Of a DNA stretch of 42,187 nt, positions 32,837 through 41,715 are shown in pieces (the stretch's first letter is position 1; every line of letters starts with the position of its first letter). Made by a program: the position numbers and the translations under genes. The notes under the pieces were generated by a model, which saw only the letters and a list, made by a program, of their open reading frames with translations, did no database searches and was not told where the DNA came from. Source of the stretch: an uncultured bacterium (GTDB taxonomy: Bacteria; JAAXHH01); assembly GCA_913051705.1 (NCBI GenBank), contig CAJXCW010000013.1, positions 1-42,187 of the forward strand, read 5' to 3'.

Positions 32837-34270
32837 ATGTTTAAGAGGTGGGGATTAAGAGGTGTCGGGCGATTGGCCTTGTCGATGTTGATGATTGCGG
32901 CGTTGGCTGCCTGCGGTGGTGGGGATGATGAAGGGGAAGGTCAGGGTGCACAGGCGGCGCGGGGCGGTCGTGGCGGCGGTCCACCAGGGGGTATGGGCGG
33001 GATGAGTGGTGGCGGCGCCGGGGCGTCTATTCCGGTTGAGGTAACGCCGGTCGAACGAGGTGATATCGCGGCGACTTTGCTTACGTATACCTCGCTGGAA
33101 GCGGAGCGGCTCGTGGATGTAATTGCCCGTACACAAGGTCTGGTCAAGATCCTCTATGTAGAAGAAGGCGACCGGGTGACGGAAGGACAGCCGCTGGCTC
33201 AGCTGGATACTGATGTACTCAAGCTGACGTTGCAGGAACGGGAAGTCAGTATGAATAGCCTGGAGGCGACTTTCAAGCGGGCTCAGGAACTTGTTGAACG
33301 AGAACTGCTCAGTAGCCAGGAATTTGAGCAGACGCGATTCCAGTACGAAGGGGCCAGGACGCAGTACGAATCTGCCAAACTGCAACTGGAGTATGCGACC
33401 ATTCGCAGCCCGTTTTCCGGTATTGTCACGGAACGTCTAATCGAAATCGGTAATCTGGTCGCCAACAACCAGGCCGTGTTCCGTACGGCGGACTTCGATC
33501 CGTTGCTGGCCCGTATTTTTGTACCGGAAAAAGATATTCGTCAGGTTAAATTAGGACAGACGGTGCGCATAAATATTGAGGGTGCTGAAGAGACGTTTAC
33601 GGGCAAAGTCCGGATGATCAGCCCGATTGTTGATCCCGCCAGCGGTACGATCAAGGTCACGGTAGAGATCAGAGATAGAACCCGTACGTTACGTCCCGGT
33701 ATGTTTACTACCGTCAATCTGATAACGGCCATTCATAAAAATGCGATGCGAATCGAAAAGAAAGCCCTGGTCGCAGAAGCCGAAGGTATCTATGTGTTTT
33801 TGTTTAAAGGCGGCAGGGCGGAGAAGAAACGGATCGAAACCGGTTTTGCCGAAGGGAATATGATCGAGGTTCCGTCCGGGTTAACGGATAATGATTCCAT
33901 CATTACTGTAGGTCAGGAAGGTCTACGTAACGGGGCGCCTGTCCGGATAGCCGGGCAGGCGATGCCTGTTGTAGCGGAAGGCGGTCAGGGCGGAGAAGAT
34001 CAGCGTCAATCCGGCAGTGGTCAGGGAGAACAGGGCGGTCCTCCGGCAGGTATGCGCGGTGGTCAGGGTGGTGGTCGGATGATGTCGACGGATCTGGGCC
34101 AGATGAAAGAGCGCCTGTTCAATAATCCTCAGGTTAAAGAAGCCTATGATAAGAAGGTAAAAGAAGATCCGGAATTTGCCAAAGATGAAGAGAAGCAGCG
34201 GGCTTTTTTCCGCGAGACTATGATGAAGATGCGTGGTAATCGAGGTGCCGGCGGTCGGCCGCAGGAGTAG
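32837..34270 (+). CDS. RND efflux membrane fusion protein (lipoprotein)
   Basis: 477-aa HlyD-like adaptor. A lipobox LAAC (about residue 26) follows the signal sequence, and then a Gly/Pro-rich linker (GGRGGGPPGGMGG). The lipoyl half-motifs are VKILYVEEGDRVTEGQPLAQ and YATIRSPFSGIVTERL around an alpha hairpin. The beta-barrel and membrane-proximal domains follow. The C-terminus adds an unusual extension: another Gly-rich linker and the helix NNPQVKEAYDKKVKEDPEF with EKQRAFFRETMMKMRG, not part of standard adaptors. It links the permease to an outer-membrane channel; no TolC homologue is encoded in the window. Confidence 0.93.
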   Translation: MFKRWGLRGVGRLALSMLMIAALAACGGGDDEGEGQGAQAARGGRGGGPPGGMGGMSGGGAGASIPVEVTPVERGDIAATLLTYTSLEAERLVDVIARTQGLVKILYVEEGDRVTEGQPLAQLDTDVLKLTLQEREVSMNSLEATFKRAQELVERELLSSQEFEQTRFQYEGARTQYESAKLQLEYATIRSPFSGIVTERLIEIGNLVANNQAVFRTADFDPLLARIFVPEKDIRQVKLGQTVRINIEGAEETFTGKVRMISPIVDPASGTIKVTVEIRDRTRTLRPGMFTTVNLITAIHKNAMRIEKKALVAEAEGIYVFLFKGGRAEKKRIETGFAEGNMIEVPSGLTDNDSIITVGQEGLRNGAPVRIAGQAMPVVAEGGQGGEDQRQSGSGQGEQGGPPAGMRGGQGGGRMMSTDLGQMKERLFNNPQVKEAYDKKVKEDPEFAKDEEKQRAFFRETMMKMRGNRGAGGRPQE

Positions 34271-34327
34271 GGATTTGTTGATGGATTTCGCTTCGCTCGC
34301 TGTGCTTTCTGTTGATTTATGATGTAG

Positions 34328-34352
34328 TTTCAATCAGACAATCAACAAATCA
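34328..34352. repeat. ATTG/CAAT word element, copy B
   Basis: Exact 25-nt match to 29739-29763, beginning TTTCAATCAGACAATCAAC. Upstream GGATTTGTTGATGGATTT (34271-34288) and GTTGATTTATG (34311-34321) can pair with it imperfectly. It lies in the 105-bp gap between the adaptor and the first permease. Confidence 0.85.
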
Positions 34353-34375
34353 ATACTTGTGGGGTCAATTTATAC

Positions 34376-37300
34376 ATGAAGATAATTAGTTTTGCTATAG
34401 GTCGCCCGGTAACGATTGTGATGTTGATGGTTGCGATGGTTTTATTTGGCAGCATTGCATTTCAGCGGTTGCCGATCAACCTGCTACCGGATATTACCTA
34501 TCCTACCTTAACGGTTCGTACTGAATTTATCGGAGCCGCGCCGAACGAAATTGAGAACCTGATTTCCGAACCGGTCGAAGAAGCGGTGGGCGTGGTCAGT
34601 GGTGTGGTGCGGGTCAGTTCTATTTCACGCCCCGAGCGTTCGGATGTCATTCTGGAGTTTGAATGGGGAACCAATATGGATTTCGCCGGGCTGGATGTGC
34701 GGGAGAAGATAGACCTGCTCAACTTACCTCAAGCGGCGGAAAAGCCAATCCTGCTCCGGTTTGATCCGAGCCTTGACCCGATTCTGCGTATCGCCTTGTC
34801 CGGCGATGAAAGTCTGACTGCGTTGCGCATTATGGCAGAAGAGGAAATCAAGCGGGAGTTGGAAAGTCTGGAAGGCGTTGCTGCGGTTAAAATCAGCGGT
34901 GGCCTGGAAGAAGAAATTCATGTGGAACTGAATGAATCCAAACTGGCGAGCCTGAGTATTCCAATTACGCAAGTCGCCAATCGGCTGCAACAGGAAAATG
35001 TGAATCTGACCGGCGGCACCATAAAGGATGGCGAGTCCGAATATCTGGTGCGTATCCTGAATGAGTTCCAGAATGTGAGTGAAATCGGCGATATCATTAT
35101 CGGTCAGGTCAACAATATACCTATCATTCTGTCCGATGTCGCGCAGGTCTCCAAGAGCCATAAGGAACGAAAAATATCGACACGAATCAACGGCAAGGAA
35201 AGTATCGAAATTGCCATTTATAAAGAAGCCGGGAGTAACACGGTCAGCGTGGCGAAAGGCGTGAAAGATCGCTTGGAAACCGTTGAAGCCAACGTATCTG
35301 GTATTGCTACCGGGGTCGATATGGAGATCGTGTTTGACCAATCTACATTTATCGAGCAGTCGGTAAACGAAGTGCTTATGACCGCTTTATACGGGGGTAT
35401 TCTGGCGCTTCTGGTGCTGTTCCTGTTCTTGAGAAACTCGAGTACGCTCATTATCGGGCTTTCGATTCCTATCTCCGTGGTGACGACGTTTTTCTTCCTG
35501 TATGCCTTTGACGTGTCGCTGAATATCATGTCACTCGGTGGCCTGGCGCTCGGCATCGGGATGCTCGTGGACAACTCAATTGTGGTTTTGGAGAGTATAG
35601 ACCGGTACAGAAGAAGGGGTGATATATCAGGTGATGAGGTGGCGTACCGTGGCGCTTCCGAGGTAGGGCAGGCGGTAATTGCGGCGACATTGACGACCGT
35701 GTGTGTTTTCGTACCGATCGTATTTGTTGAAGGCATCGCCGGACAGCTTTTCCGTGATCTGGCCTTAGCCGTGACCTTCTCGCTGGTTGTGGCTACTCTG
35801 GTCGCTGTTACGCTGATCCCTATGGTATCGTCTTTTATGGGCAGAGAGCAGAAAAATCCATATGTCGACAATTCAGCGGAGGCCTTACCTGCTGACGCCA
35901 CGACAATATGGGGGAAAGTGCGTATCCTGATACGTACCGTCTGGAATGCCGTTATTCGTCTATTAAGTTTCATTGTATTAGTCATTTTTTCTATTATTAA
36001 ATATTTGGTAATCGGGGTATGGATTGTTCTCCGGACGATTCTGACCCCCTTATCTTTTCTTTTCGATCTGATCTTACCCGTTATACAGAAATCGTATACC
36101 CCGCTGCTTGGCTGGACACTGACACACCGGGCTGCTGTCCTGCTGTTCGGAATCGTCATGCTGGCAGGGTCTTTGTCGATTGTACCTTCTCTGGGCATCG
36201 AGCTGATACCGGAGATGAGTCAAGGTGAGTTCTTTGTTAACGTTAAACTACCGGTCGGCACCCCGTTGCCGGTTACGGAAAATACATTGAACCGGATGTC
36301 GGAAATTACTCAGGGGTATCCTGAAGTCAATACTGTTTACGTCCTGGCAGGTACGATGGGGCAGTCCGGCGGGAATGCGGGTGAAGAGCGCGAAAACATC
36401 GGGCAGTTGCACGTCCGGCTGAATCCGGGGATTCGCGGAGAACCGGAAGAGCAGATTATGAACAGGCTACGGATTGACTTTGAAGGCATACCCGGTATTG
36501 AGGCACCCAAATTCGCCCGCCCTGCCCTTTTCAGTTTTAAAGATCCGGTAGAGGTGGAGGTCAGCGGATACAATCTGACCCGGTTGACGGAAATATCTGA
36601 AGACCTGGCCCTCGAGATGTCTGCGGTACCCGGCCTCACCGATGTCAAGGCCAGTATGGAAGGCGGAAATCCGGAAGTACAGATTCTATTCGACCGGCGT
36701 AAATTAGCCACCCTGGGATTGAATCTGGGTACGGTAACCCAGATTTTACAAAATAAAATTCAGGGCAATATCGCTACAGCACTGACACGCAGGGATCGTA
36801 AGATTGATATTCGCGTATGGGCCGAAGATGAGATGCGCCTCAGTTTGGATGCGATTCGCCGGTTGATCGTCAATCCTGAGGGGACCGTGCCTATCCCGCT
36901 GTCCGCGGTGGCTGAGGTACAGGTCGCCATGGGGCCAAGTGAAATCCGCCGGGTCAATCAACAGCGGGTCGCCCTTGTATCTGCCGGTCTGTCCGGTCGC
37001 GCGCTTGGTGATGTCACGATCGACATTCAGCAGATCTTGGACGGCATCTCATTGCCGCTCGATTTTATTGTGGGTATTAAGGGACAGAACGAAGAAATGA
37101 ATGTGGCTTTCCAGAGTATGCAGTTTGCAATTCTGCTTTCCATTTTTCTGGTTTATCTGGTGATGGCATCCCAATTTGAATCTCTGTTGCATCCATTTGT
37201 CATTATGTTCACCTTTCCGTTTGCCATGATCGGTGTCATATTAACCTTGTTGTTGACCGGTCAAACCATCAGTGTAATTGTTCTGATCGGGGTGATTATG

Positions 37301-37666
37301 CTGGCTGGTATCGTAGTGAACAATGCAATTGTGCTTGTAGATTTTATCAACCAACTCCGGCGAAGCGGAAAAGGGCTTCACGAGGCCATCATGGAAGCGG
37401 GACAGACGCGTTTACGTCCCATTTTGATGACGACATCGACGACGGTACTTGGGCTACTCCCTATGGCCATCGGTTTCGGGGAGGGGGCTGAAATTCGGGC
37501 ACCTATGGCGATTACGGTGATCGGTGGTTTAATCGCCGGTACAGTCGTGACCCTGGTATTGGTACCGCTTATATATTTAACATTGGAGTCAATTATGGCA
37601 AAGGTCTTCAGTATCTTTGGTTCTCCCGCCGGGACACCGGCGTCACAGGAGGTAGTTGAAGCATGA
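34376..37666 (+). CDS. RND efflux permease (HAE1/AcrB-like), first of two
   Basis: 1096 aa, twelve-helix proton-driven exporter. It begins MKIISFAIGRPVTIVMLMVA. TM4 carries SLGGLALGIGMLVDNSIVVL, with the proton-relay region GMLVDNSIVV; the PILMTTSTTVLGLLPMAIGFG region is TM11. Between TM6 and TM7 there is an extra hydrophobic insert of about 90 residues (RLLSFIVLVIFSIIKYLVIG, WIVLRTILTPLSFLFDLILP), which makes it longer than AcrB. Its stop overlaps the next permease start by 4 bp (ATGA), so both are co-translated. Confidence 0.95.
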   Translation: MKIISFAIGRPVTIVMLMVAMVLFGSIAFQRLPINLLPDITYPTLTVRTEFIGAAPNEIENLISEPVEEAVGVVSGVVRVSSISRPERSDVILEFEWGTNMDFAGLDVREKIDLLNLPQAAEKPILLRFDPSLDPILRIALSGDESLTALRIMAEEEIKRELESLEGVAAVKISGGLEEEIHVELNESKLASLSIPITQVANRLQQENVNLTGGTIKDGESEYLVRILNEFQNVSEIGDIIIGQVNNIPIILSDVAQVSKSHKERKISTRINGKESIEIAIYKEAGSNTVSVAKGVKDRLETVEANVSGIATGVDMEIVFDQSTFIEQSVNEVLMTALYGGILALLVLFLFLRNSSTLIIGLSIPISVVTTFFFLYAFDVSLNIMSLGGLALGIGMLVDNSIVVLESIDRYRRRGDISGDEVAYRGASEVGQAVIAATLTTVCVFVPIVFVEGIAGQLFRDLALAVTFSLVVATLVAVTLIPMVSSFMGREQKNPYVDNSAEALPADATTIWGKVRILIRTVWNAVIRLLSFIVLVIFSIIKYLVIGVWIVLRTILTPLSFLFDLILPVIQKSYTPLLGWTLTHRAAVLLFGIVMLAGSLSIVPSLGIELIPEMSQGEFFVNVKLPVGTPLPVTENTLNRMSEITQGYPEVNTVYVLAGTMGQSGGNAGEERENIGQLHVRLNPGIRGEPEEQIMNRLRIDFEGIPGIEAPKFARPALFSFKDPVEVEVSGYNLTRLTEISEDLALEMSAVPGLTDVKASMEGGNPEVQILFDRRKLATLGLNLGTVTQILQNKIQGNIATALTRRDRKIDIRVWAEDEMRLSLDAIRRLIVNPEGTVPIPLSAVAEVQVAMGPSEIRRVNQQRVALVSAGLSGRALGDVTIDIQQILDGISLPLDFIVGIKGQNEEMNVAFQSMQFAILLSIFLVYLVMASQFESLLHPFVIMFTFPFAMIGVILTLLLTGQTISVIVLIGVIMLAGIVVNNAIVLVDFINQLRRSGKGLHEAIMEAGQTRLRPILMTTSTTVLGLLPMAIGFGEGAEIRAPMAITVIGGLIAGTVVTLVLVPLIYLTLESIMAKVFSIFGSPAGTPASQEVVEA

Positions 37667-40600
37667 GCATTGCCGAATTTTCTGTTAATCGTCCGGTGAC
37701 CACGATCATGATTATGGTCAGCGTTGTGGTACTTGGTGTGATTTCGTATACCAAAATGCCGTTGATGTTTTTGCCTGATATGTCGTTTCCGTCGTTGAAC
37801 GTCAGCGTACCGTATCCTTCCTCTTCTCCGGATGAGGTGGAGCGTCTGATTGCCCGGCCGCTGGAAGATGCCTTTGGCACGTTGAGCAATTTAAAGAGTA
37901 TGGAATCCACGTCGAGCGCCAATGACGCGCGGGTTCGCATCGAGTTCGAAGCCGGGACGGATATGGATCTGGCCTCGATGGAAGTCCGGGATCGTATCGA
38001 TCAGACTCGAGGTGAATTACCAAGCGATGTAAATCGGATTCGTATCCGACGCTGGAATCCAAACGATATGCCAATCTACAATTTCAGCGTCGCCTGGGGC
38101 GGTGACCCCGCCGAATTCTACAATATTGTGACCAAAGTGATCCAACCGCGTATTCAGCGGGTGGAAGGTGTGGCGAATGTAGAACTCAGCGGCATGGATG
38201 AGAAGCAGCTTCTGGTCATGGTCGACAACGAAAAGATGAAATCGCACAACCTGGACCTGTTTAATCTGAGTCAGACGCTCACCCAGAATAACATTACACT
38301 GGCAGCCGGCACCGTTACTGAAGGCGGCCGAAGGTATTCGGTGCGTGCTGTGGGCGAATACCGGTCTGCCGATGATATCGCCAATCTGCCGATTCCTGGT
38401 ACGCCGCTGGCTATACGTGATGTGGCTGATGTTCGATTCGGCTATCCGGAAGAGAGGAACTTTCAACGGCTGAACGGTATTGATGCGGTGACGGTTCGTG
38501 TGTATAAATCCTCGACAGCCAATATTGTGGATGTGGCGAAGAGAGCGGGCGAAGTGCTGGAGGAATTAAAAACACAGCCCCAGTTTGCCCAGTTGCAGAC
38601 GCGCATATTCTTCGATCAGTCCGAGGACATTGTCAAGCAGTTGACGAGTCTACGAAACACCGGTCTGTTAGGCGGAGTGATGGCGATCATCATACTGTTC
38701 GTGTTCCTGCGTAATGTGCGCAGCACTCTGATCATCAGTCTGTCGATTCCTATCTCTATTATCTGCACCTTCACCTTCATGTATCTGTTACGTGAGTTTG
38801 CCGGTTCCAGCATTTCCATTAACCTGATCTCGTTGATGGGATTGATGCTGGCCATCGGGATGCTGGTAGACAGCGCGGTTGTGGTGCTGGAAAGTATCTA
38901 CCGCCACCGGCAGGAATCCGATATGCCGGCGAAGAAAGCCGCCATTGTAGGCACTAAAGAAGTAACCATGGCTGTTGTAGCTGCTACCGCCACAACTCTA
39001 TGCGTGTTCCTGCCGTTGATTTTCATGGGCGGCGGCAGTCCTATGATGAGTTTTATGAAGGATTTTGTGATCGCTTTCTGTATCGTGATGGTTGCGGCGG
39101 TATTCATCGCTCTGACGCTGATCCCGCTGCTTGCTTCAAGATTATTCAACAGGCCGTTGGGAGAACCATCCCGGTTCTTCGCCCGTATGGCTAATTTTTA
39201 TGCATACATATTGAGCTGGAACCTGCGGCATCGTCCTGTCACGATAGCCTCGTTTGTCGTTATTCTATACGGTAGTTACTGGCTGTATCAGAATATAGAA
39301 CAGGAATTTCAACCGCAGGCACCGACACGGGATATCAGTATTGCGGCGGTTGTACCAGGCAGCTATGATATAACAGAAGTTAAAGCGCTGTTTACAGATG
39401 TTGAGAAGTTACTCCTTGATAGAAAAGACGAATTTCAAATTGAATCCATTTCCTCCTCCGGCAGTTTACGACGGGCGAATATCCGGATTGTTTTGACCGC
39501 CCCGGAAGAACGCCAGGAGTCCGCCTCAGAGCTTCAGACCAAGATTACCAAAGCACTTCCCGAAATTGCCGGCGTTCAGTGGAAACCCGGGCGCATGCGT
39601 TATCACGGCGGTGGCTCCGGCGGGGTGAATATTGAACTGCGCGGTGACAACATGGCCGTGCTGTCCAACATCGCCGAAGATATCCGTCAACGTATGGAAT
39701 TGATTGACGGCATTAAGGATGTAGACACCAGTCTGGAGCGCGGTGATGAAGAGATCCAGATAAATGTCAATCGGGCCATGGCGCAGACATACGGTATTTC
39801 GCCACAGCAGGCGGCGCGAACCGTTCAGGCGGCGCTGAGCAGCCGAACTCGCGGCCAATACAAAACCGAAGACCGGGAAGTCGATATCCTGCTGCAACTG
39901 GAAGAAGAAGACCGCGCTAACATGAGCCAATTGCAGAATATGACGTTTGAACGCGGCAACGGCGGAGGCGGTATGATCCCGTTCGGCACCCTGGCGGATT
40001 TCTCTCTGCGTAAGGGACCTGAAGCGATCAGACGGCAGGACCGGAAGTCGATTGTCACGGTGGGCGGCAATACAAGCCGGAGTGGGATGCGTGGTATCAG
40101 TGCGGAAGTCACGCAGATGATGGGGAGTATCCAGCTTCCGCCGGGGTATTCGTGGAGCATGGGACGTAGGTTTTTCCAGATGCAGGAATCTCAGAATGAA
40201 TTCCTATTCTCTATCTTGCTTTCCATCGGTCTGATTTACCTGATCATGGCGTCCATCTCCGAGTCGTTTGTTCAGCCGATCACGATTCTGTTATCTATAC
40301 TGTGTGCACTGGTCGGCGCCTTTATCGTGTTCTACCTGACCAACACGACGATGAATACGAACTCGATGCTCGGTGTTATCGTTCTGGCCGGATTGGCCGT
40401 GAACAATGCGATCGTGCTGATCGATCACGTGAATCATTTACGGCGGGAAGGGCTGTCACGAACCGAGGCGTTGATTCTGGGAGGCAAACATCGCCTGCGT
40501 CCGATTCTGATGACCTCGCTGACCACCATTTTCGGCCTGCTACCGATGGTAGCGCCACAGATTTTTCCGGAGTATTTCGGCCCGGTGGAAGATCGCGGTG

Positions 40601-40749
40601 CCAATCAGTGGGGCCCTGTCAGTCTGGCGCTCGTCGGAGGTCTGACCACATCCGGTATCCTGACCCTGCTGCTTCTGCCTACGGTCTACACGATTTTAGA
40701 GGATGTGACCGACTGGTTTAAAGGGCTTACCAGGCGGGTGTTGGCGTAG
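37663..40749 (+). CDS. RND efflux permease (HAE1/AcrB-like), second of two
   Basis: 1028 aa, about standard length. Start SIAEFSVNRPVTTIMIMVSV; TM4 LMGLMLAIGMLVDSAVVVLE; TM11 region RPILMTSLTTIFGLLPMVAP. The Asp of MLVDSAV is present but the following residue is Ser, not the Asn of its partner, so the proton relays differ. Two permeases after one adaptor recall MdtBC, which form heterotrimers. Followed by an ATTG-word element and a strong terminator, closing the operon. Confidence 0.95.
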   Translation: MSIAEFSVNRPVTTIMIMVSVVVLGVISYTKMPLMFLPDMSFPSLNVSVPYPSSSPDEVERLIARPLEDAFGTLSNLKSMESTSSANDARVRIEFEAGTDMDLASMEVRDRIDQTRGELPSDVNRIRIRRWNPNDMPIYNFSVAWGGDPAEFYNIVTKVIQPRIQRVEGVANVELSGMDEKQLLVMVDNEKMKSHNLDLFNLSQTLTQNNITLAAGTVTEGGRRYSVRAVGEYRSADDIANLPIPGTPLAIRDVADVRFGYPEERNFQRLNGIDAVTVRVYKSSTANIVDVAKRAGEVLEELKTQPQFAQLQTRIFFDQSEDIVKQLTSLRNTGLLGGVMAIIILFVFLRNVRSTLIISLSIPISIICTFTFMYLLREFAGSSISINLISLMGLMLAIGMLVDSAVVVLESIYRHRQESDMPAKKAAIVGTKEVTMAVVAATATTLCVFLPLIFMGGGSPMMSFMKDFVIAFCIVMVAAVFIALTLIPLLASRLFNRPLGEPSRFFARMANFYAYILSWNLRHRPVTIASFVVILYGSYWLYQNIEQEFQPQAPTRDISIAAVVPGSYDITEVKALFTDVEKLLLDRKDEFQIESISSSGSLRRANIRIVLTAPEERQESASELQTKITKALPEIAGVQWKPGRMRYHGGGSGGVNIELRGDNMAVLSNIAEDIRQRMELIDGIKDVDTSLERGDEEIQINVNRAMAQTYGISPQQAARTVQAALSSRTRGQYKTEDREVDILLQLEEEDRANMSQLQNMTFERGNGGGGMIPFGTLADFSLRKGPEAIRRQDRKSIVTVGGNTSRSGMRGISAEVTQMMGSIQLPPGYSWSMGRRFFQMQESQNEFLFSILLSIGLIYLIMASISESFVQPITILLSILCALVGAFIVFYLTNTTMNTNSMLGVIVLAGLAVNNAIVLIDHVNHLRREGLSRTEALILGGKHRLRPILMTSLTTIFGLLPMVAPQIFPEYFGPVEDRGANQWGPVSLALVGGLTTSGILTLLLLPTVYTILEDVTDWFKGLTRRVLA

Positions 40750-40756
40750 AAGAAAT

Positions 40757-40818
40757 GGTGATTTATTGATTGGTTGATTGAAAAATGTTTTTAAATCAGA
40801 CAATCCACCAATCAGACA
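40757..40818. repeat. ATTG/CAAT word element, copy C (hairpin)
   Basis: Left words GATTTATTGATTGGTTGATT, right words AAATCAGACAATCCACCAAT and CAGACAATT. ATTGATTGGTTGATTG pairs with CAATCCACCAATCAGA at 13 of 16 positions. It sits immediately after the second permease and before the terminator. Confidence 0.8.
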
Positions 40819-40825
40819 ATTAAAA

Positions 40826-40869
40826 ATGGCGCCGTGAAGGGAGATAAAACCTGACGGCGTCATTTTTTT
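40826..40869 (+). terminator. Rho-independent terminator of the efflux operon
   Basis: Stem ATGGCGCCGT / ACGGCGTCAT (10 bp, one G-U), with inner AGG/CCT pairing, followed by TTTTTTT. Confidence 0.9.
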
Positions 40870-40872
40870 CTT

Positions 40873-40900
40873 TAATACAACTAATTAATTAGTTGTATTA
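40873..40900. promoter_or_regulatory. Perfect 28-bp palindrome, probable BlaI-type operator
   Basis: The half site TAATACAACTAATT is followed directly by its exact reverse complement. It holds TACA/TGTA as in BlaI/MecI/CopY operators, and lies 85 bp before the apparent blaI start. A further TTAGTTTGGTTG half-like site lies at 40909-40920. A repressor dimer binding here would autoregulate blaI-blaR1. The T-rich flank could also hold the promoter. Confidence 0.75.
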
Positions 40901-40984
40901 CTATTCGATTAGTTTGGTTGTTCTCATCAAGGTTGTCCGTGAATGGTGGGCTCCGTTTAAAGTTGCCGGCCGAGGAGATAGAGC

Positions 40985-41389
40985 ATAAAAAAGGACAAAC
41001 AGCTTGGTAAGGCTGAGTGGGAGATTATGGAGGGTCTATGGACCCTGAGTAAACCGGTCTCGGTTCGTGAGGTCCATCAGCATCTGTATCCTCATGGTGA
41101 AAAGGCTTATACCACCGTACAGACCATGATGGTAATCCTGGCCGACAAAGGATTTTTGAACAAAGAAAAGATCGGTATGGTGAATTTTTTCACGCCAGCT
41201 GTTTCACGGGAAGAAGCGGCAGGCCGGGAAACACGATCCGTTGTTGGGCGTATCTTCAACGGTTCTTTCGGCGCTCTGGCGGCTTTTCTGGTTGACTCGG
41301 GTGAGTTGTCCCGTCGGGATCTGGATCACCTCAAGCAGATGATTGAAGAGAAGGAAAGAGAACAGTCGGCGCAGGAGGAAGTCTCATGA
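40985..41389 (+). CDS. blaI: BlaI/MecI-family transcriptional repressor with an apparent ATA start
   Basis: Penicillinase-repressor-type winged helix protein, 134 aa if read from 40985. The track starts at an internal ATG (41027), but the in-frame sequence upstream, KKDKQLGKAEWEIM, is exactly the first helix of BlaI proteins and must be needed for DNA binding. The codon at its head is ATA, with GAGGAG placed 7 nt before it, so the normal ATG has been lost or ATA is used. The wing and dimer region (SVREVHQHLYPHGEKAYTTV) are intact. The stop overlaps the blaR1-like ATG by 4 bp. A 28-bp palindrome lies upstream. Confidence 0.85.
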   Translation: MKKDKQLGKAEWEIMEGLWTLSKPVSVREVHQHLYPHGEKAYTTVQTMMVILADKGFLNKEKIGMVNFFTPAVSREEAAGRETRSVVGRIFNGSFGALAAFLVDSGELSRRDLDHLKQMIEEKEREQSAQEEVS

Positions 41390-41715
41390 AGCTGCTTGCC
41401 ATTGGAATAACCTCTGGATGTCTGTGTTCCTCATATGGTTGAACTGACGATGTTGATCGGTTTTGTCTGGCTTATTGACCGGTTTACAGCACTGCCGACC
41501 GGTTTGCATTATATGCTATGGTCTCTGGCGTTGATCAAAGCCTGGGTACCGCCGGTGTTTTCGATTCCGATTGCGCAGGTTGATGAAACGGCCGGGCCGG
41601 GGATGACTATGGCCGTCAAATATGCCGCCTCGTATACGGCTGTTGCGACCGGTAGTGGATCTGTATTTCCAACGCCGGCGCTTGCGTTTGCGGCCATGTG
41701 GATGTTCTCTATTGT
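41386..41715 (+). pseudogene. BlaR1/M56-type sensor peptidase pseudogene, frameshifted and truncated
   Basis: Three frames are needed to read the N-terminal membrane domain: MKLLAI from the ATG at 41386, then NNLWMSVFLIWL one frame over, then VELTMLIGFVWLIDRFTA to ALIKAWVPPVFSIPI in the third. These are the first two membrane helices of BlaR1/MecR1-like M56 proteins. After MWMFSIV the sequence passes straight into a transposase. The zinc HExxH domain and the sensor are gone. So the BlaI repressor has lost its partner protease. Confidence 0.82.
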
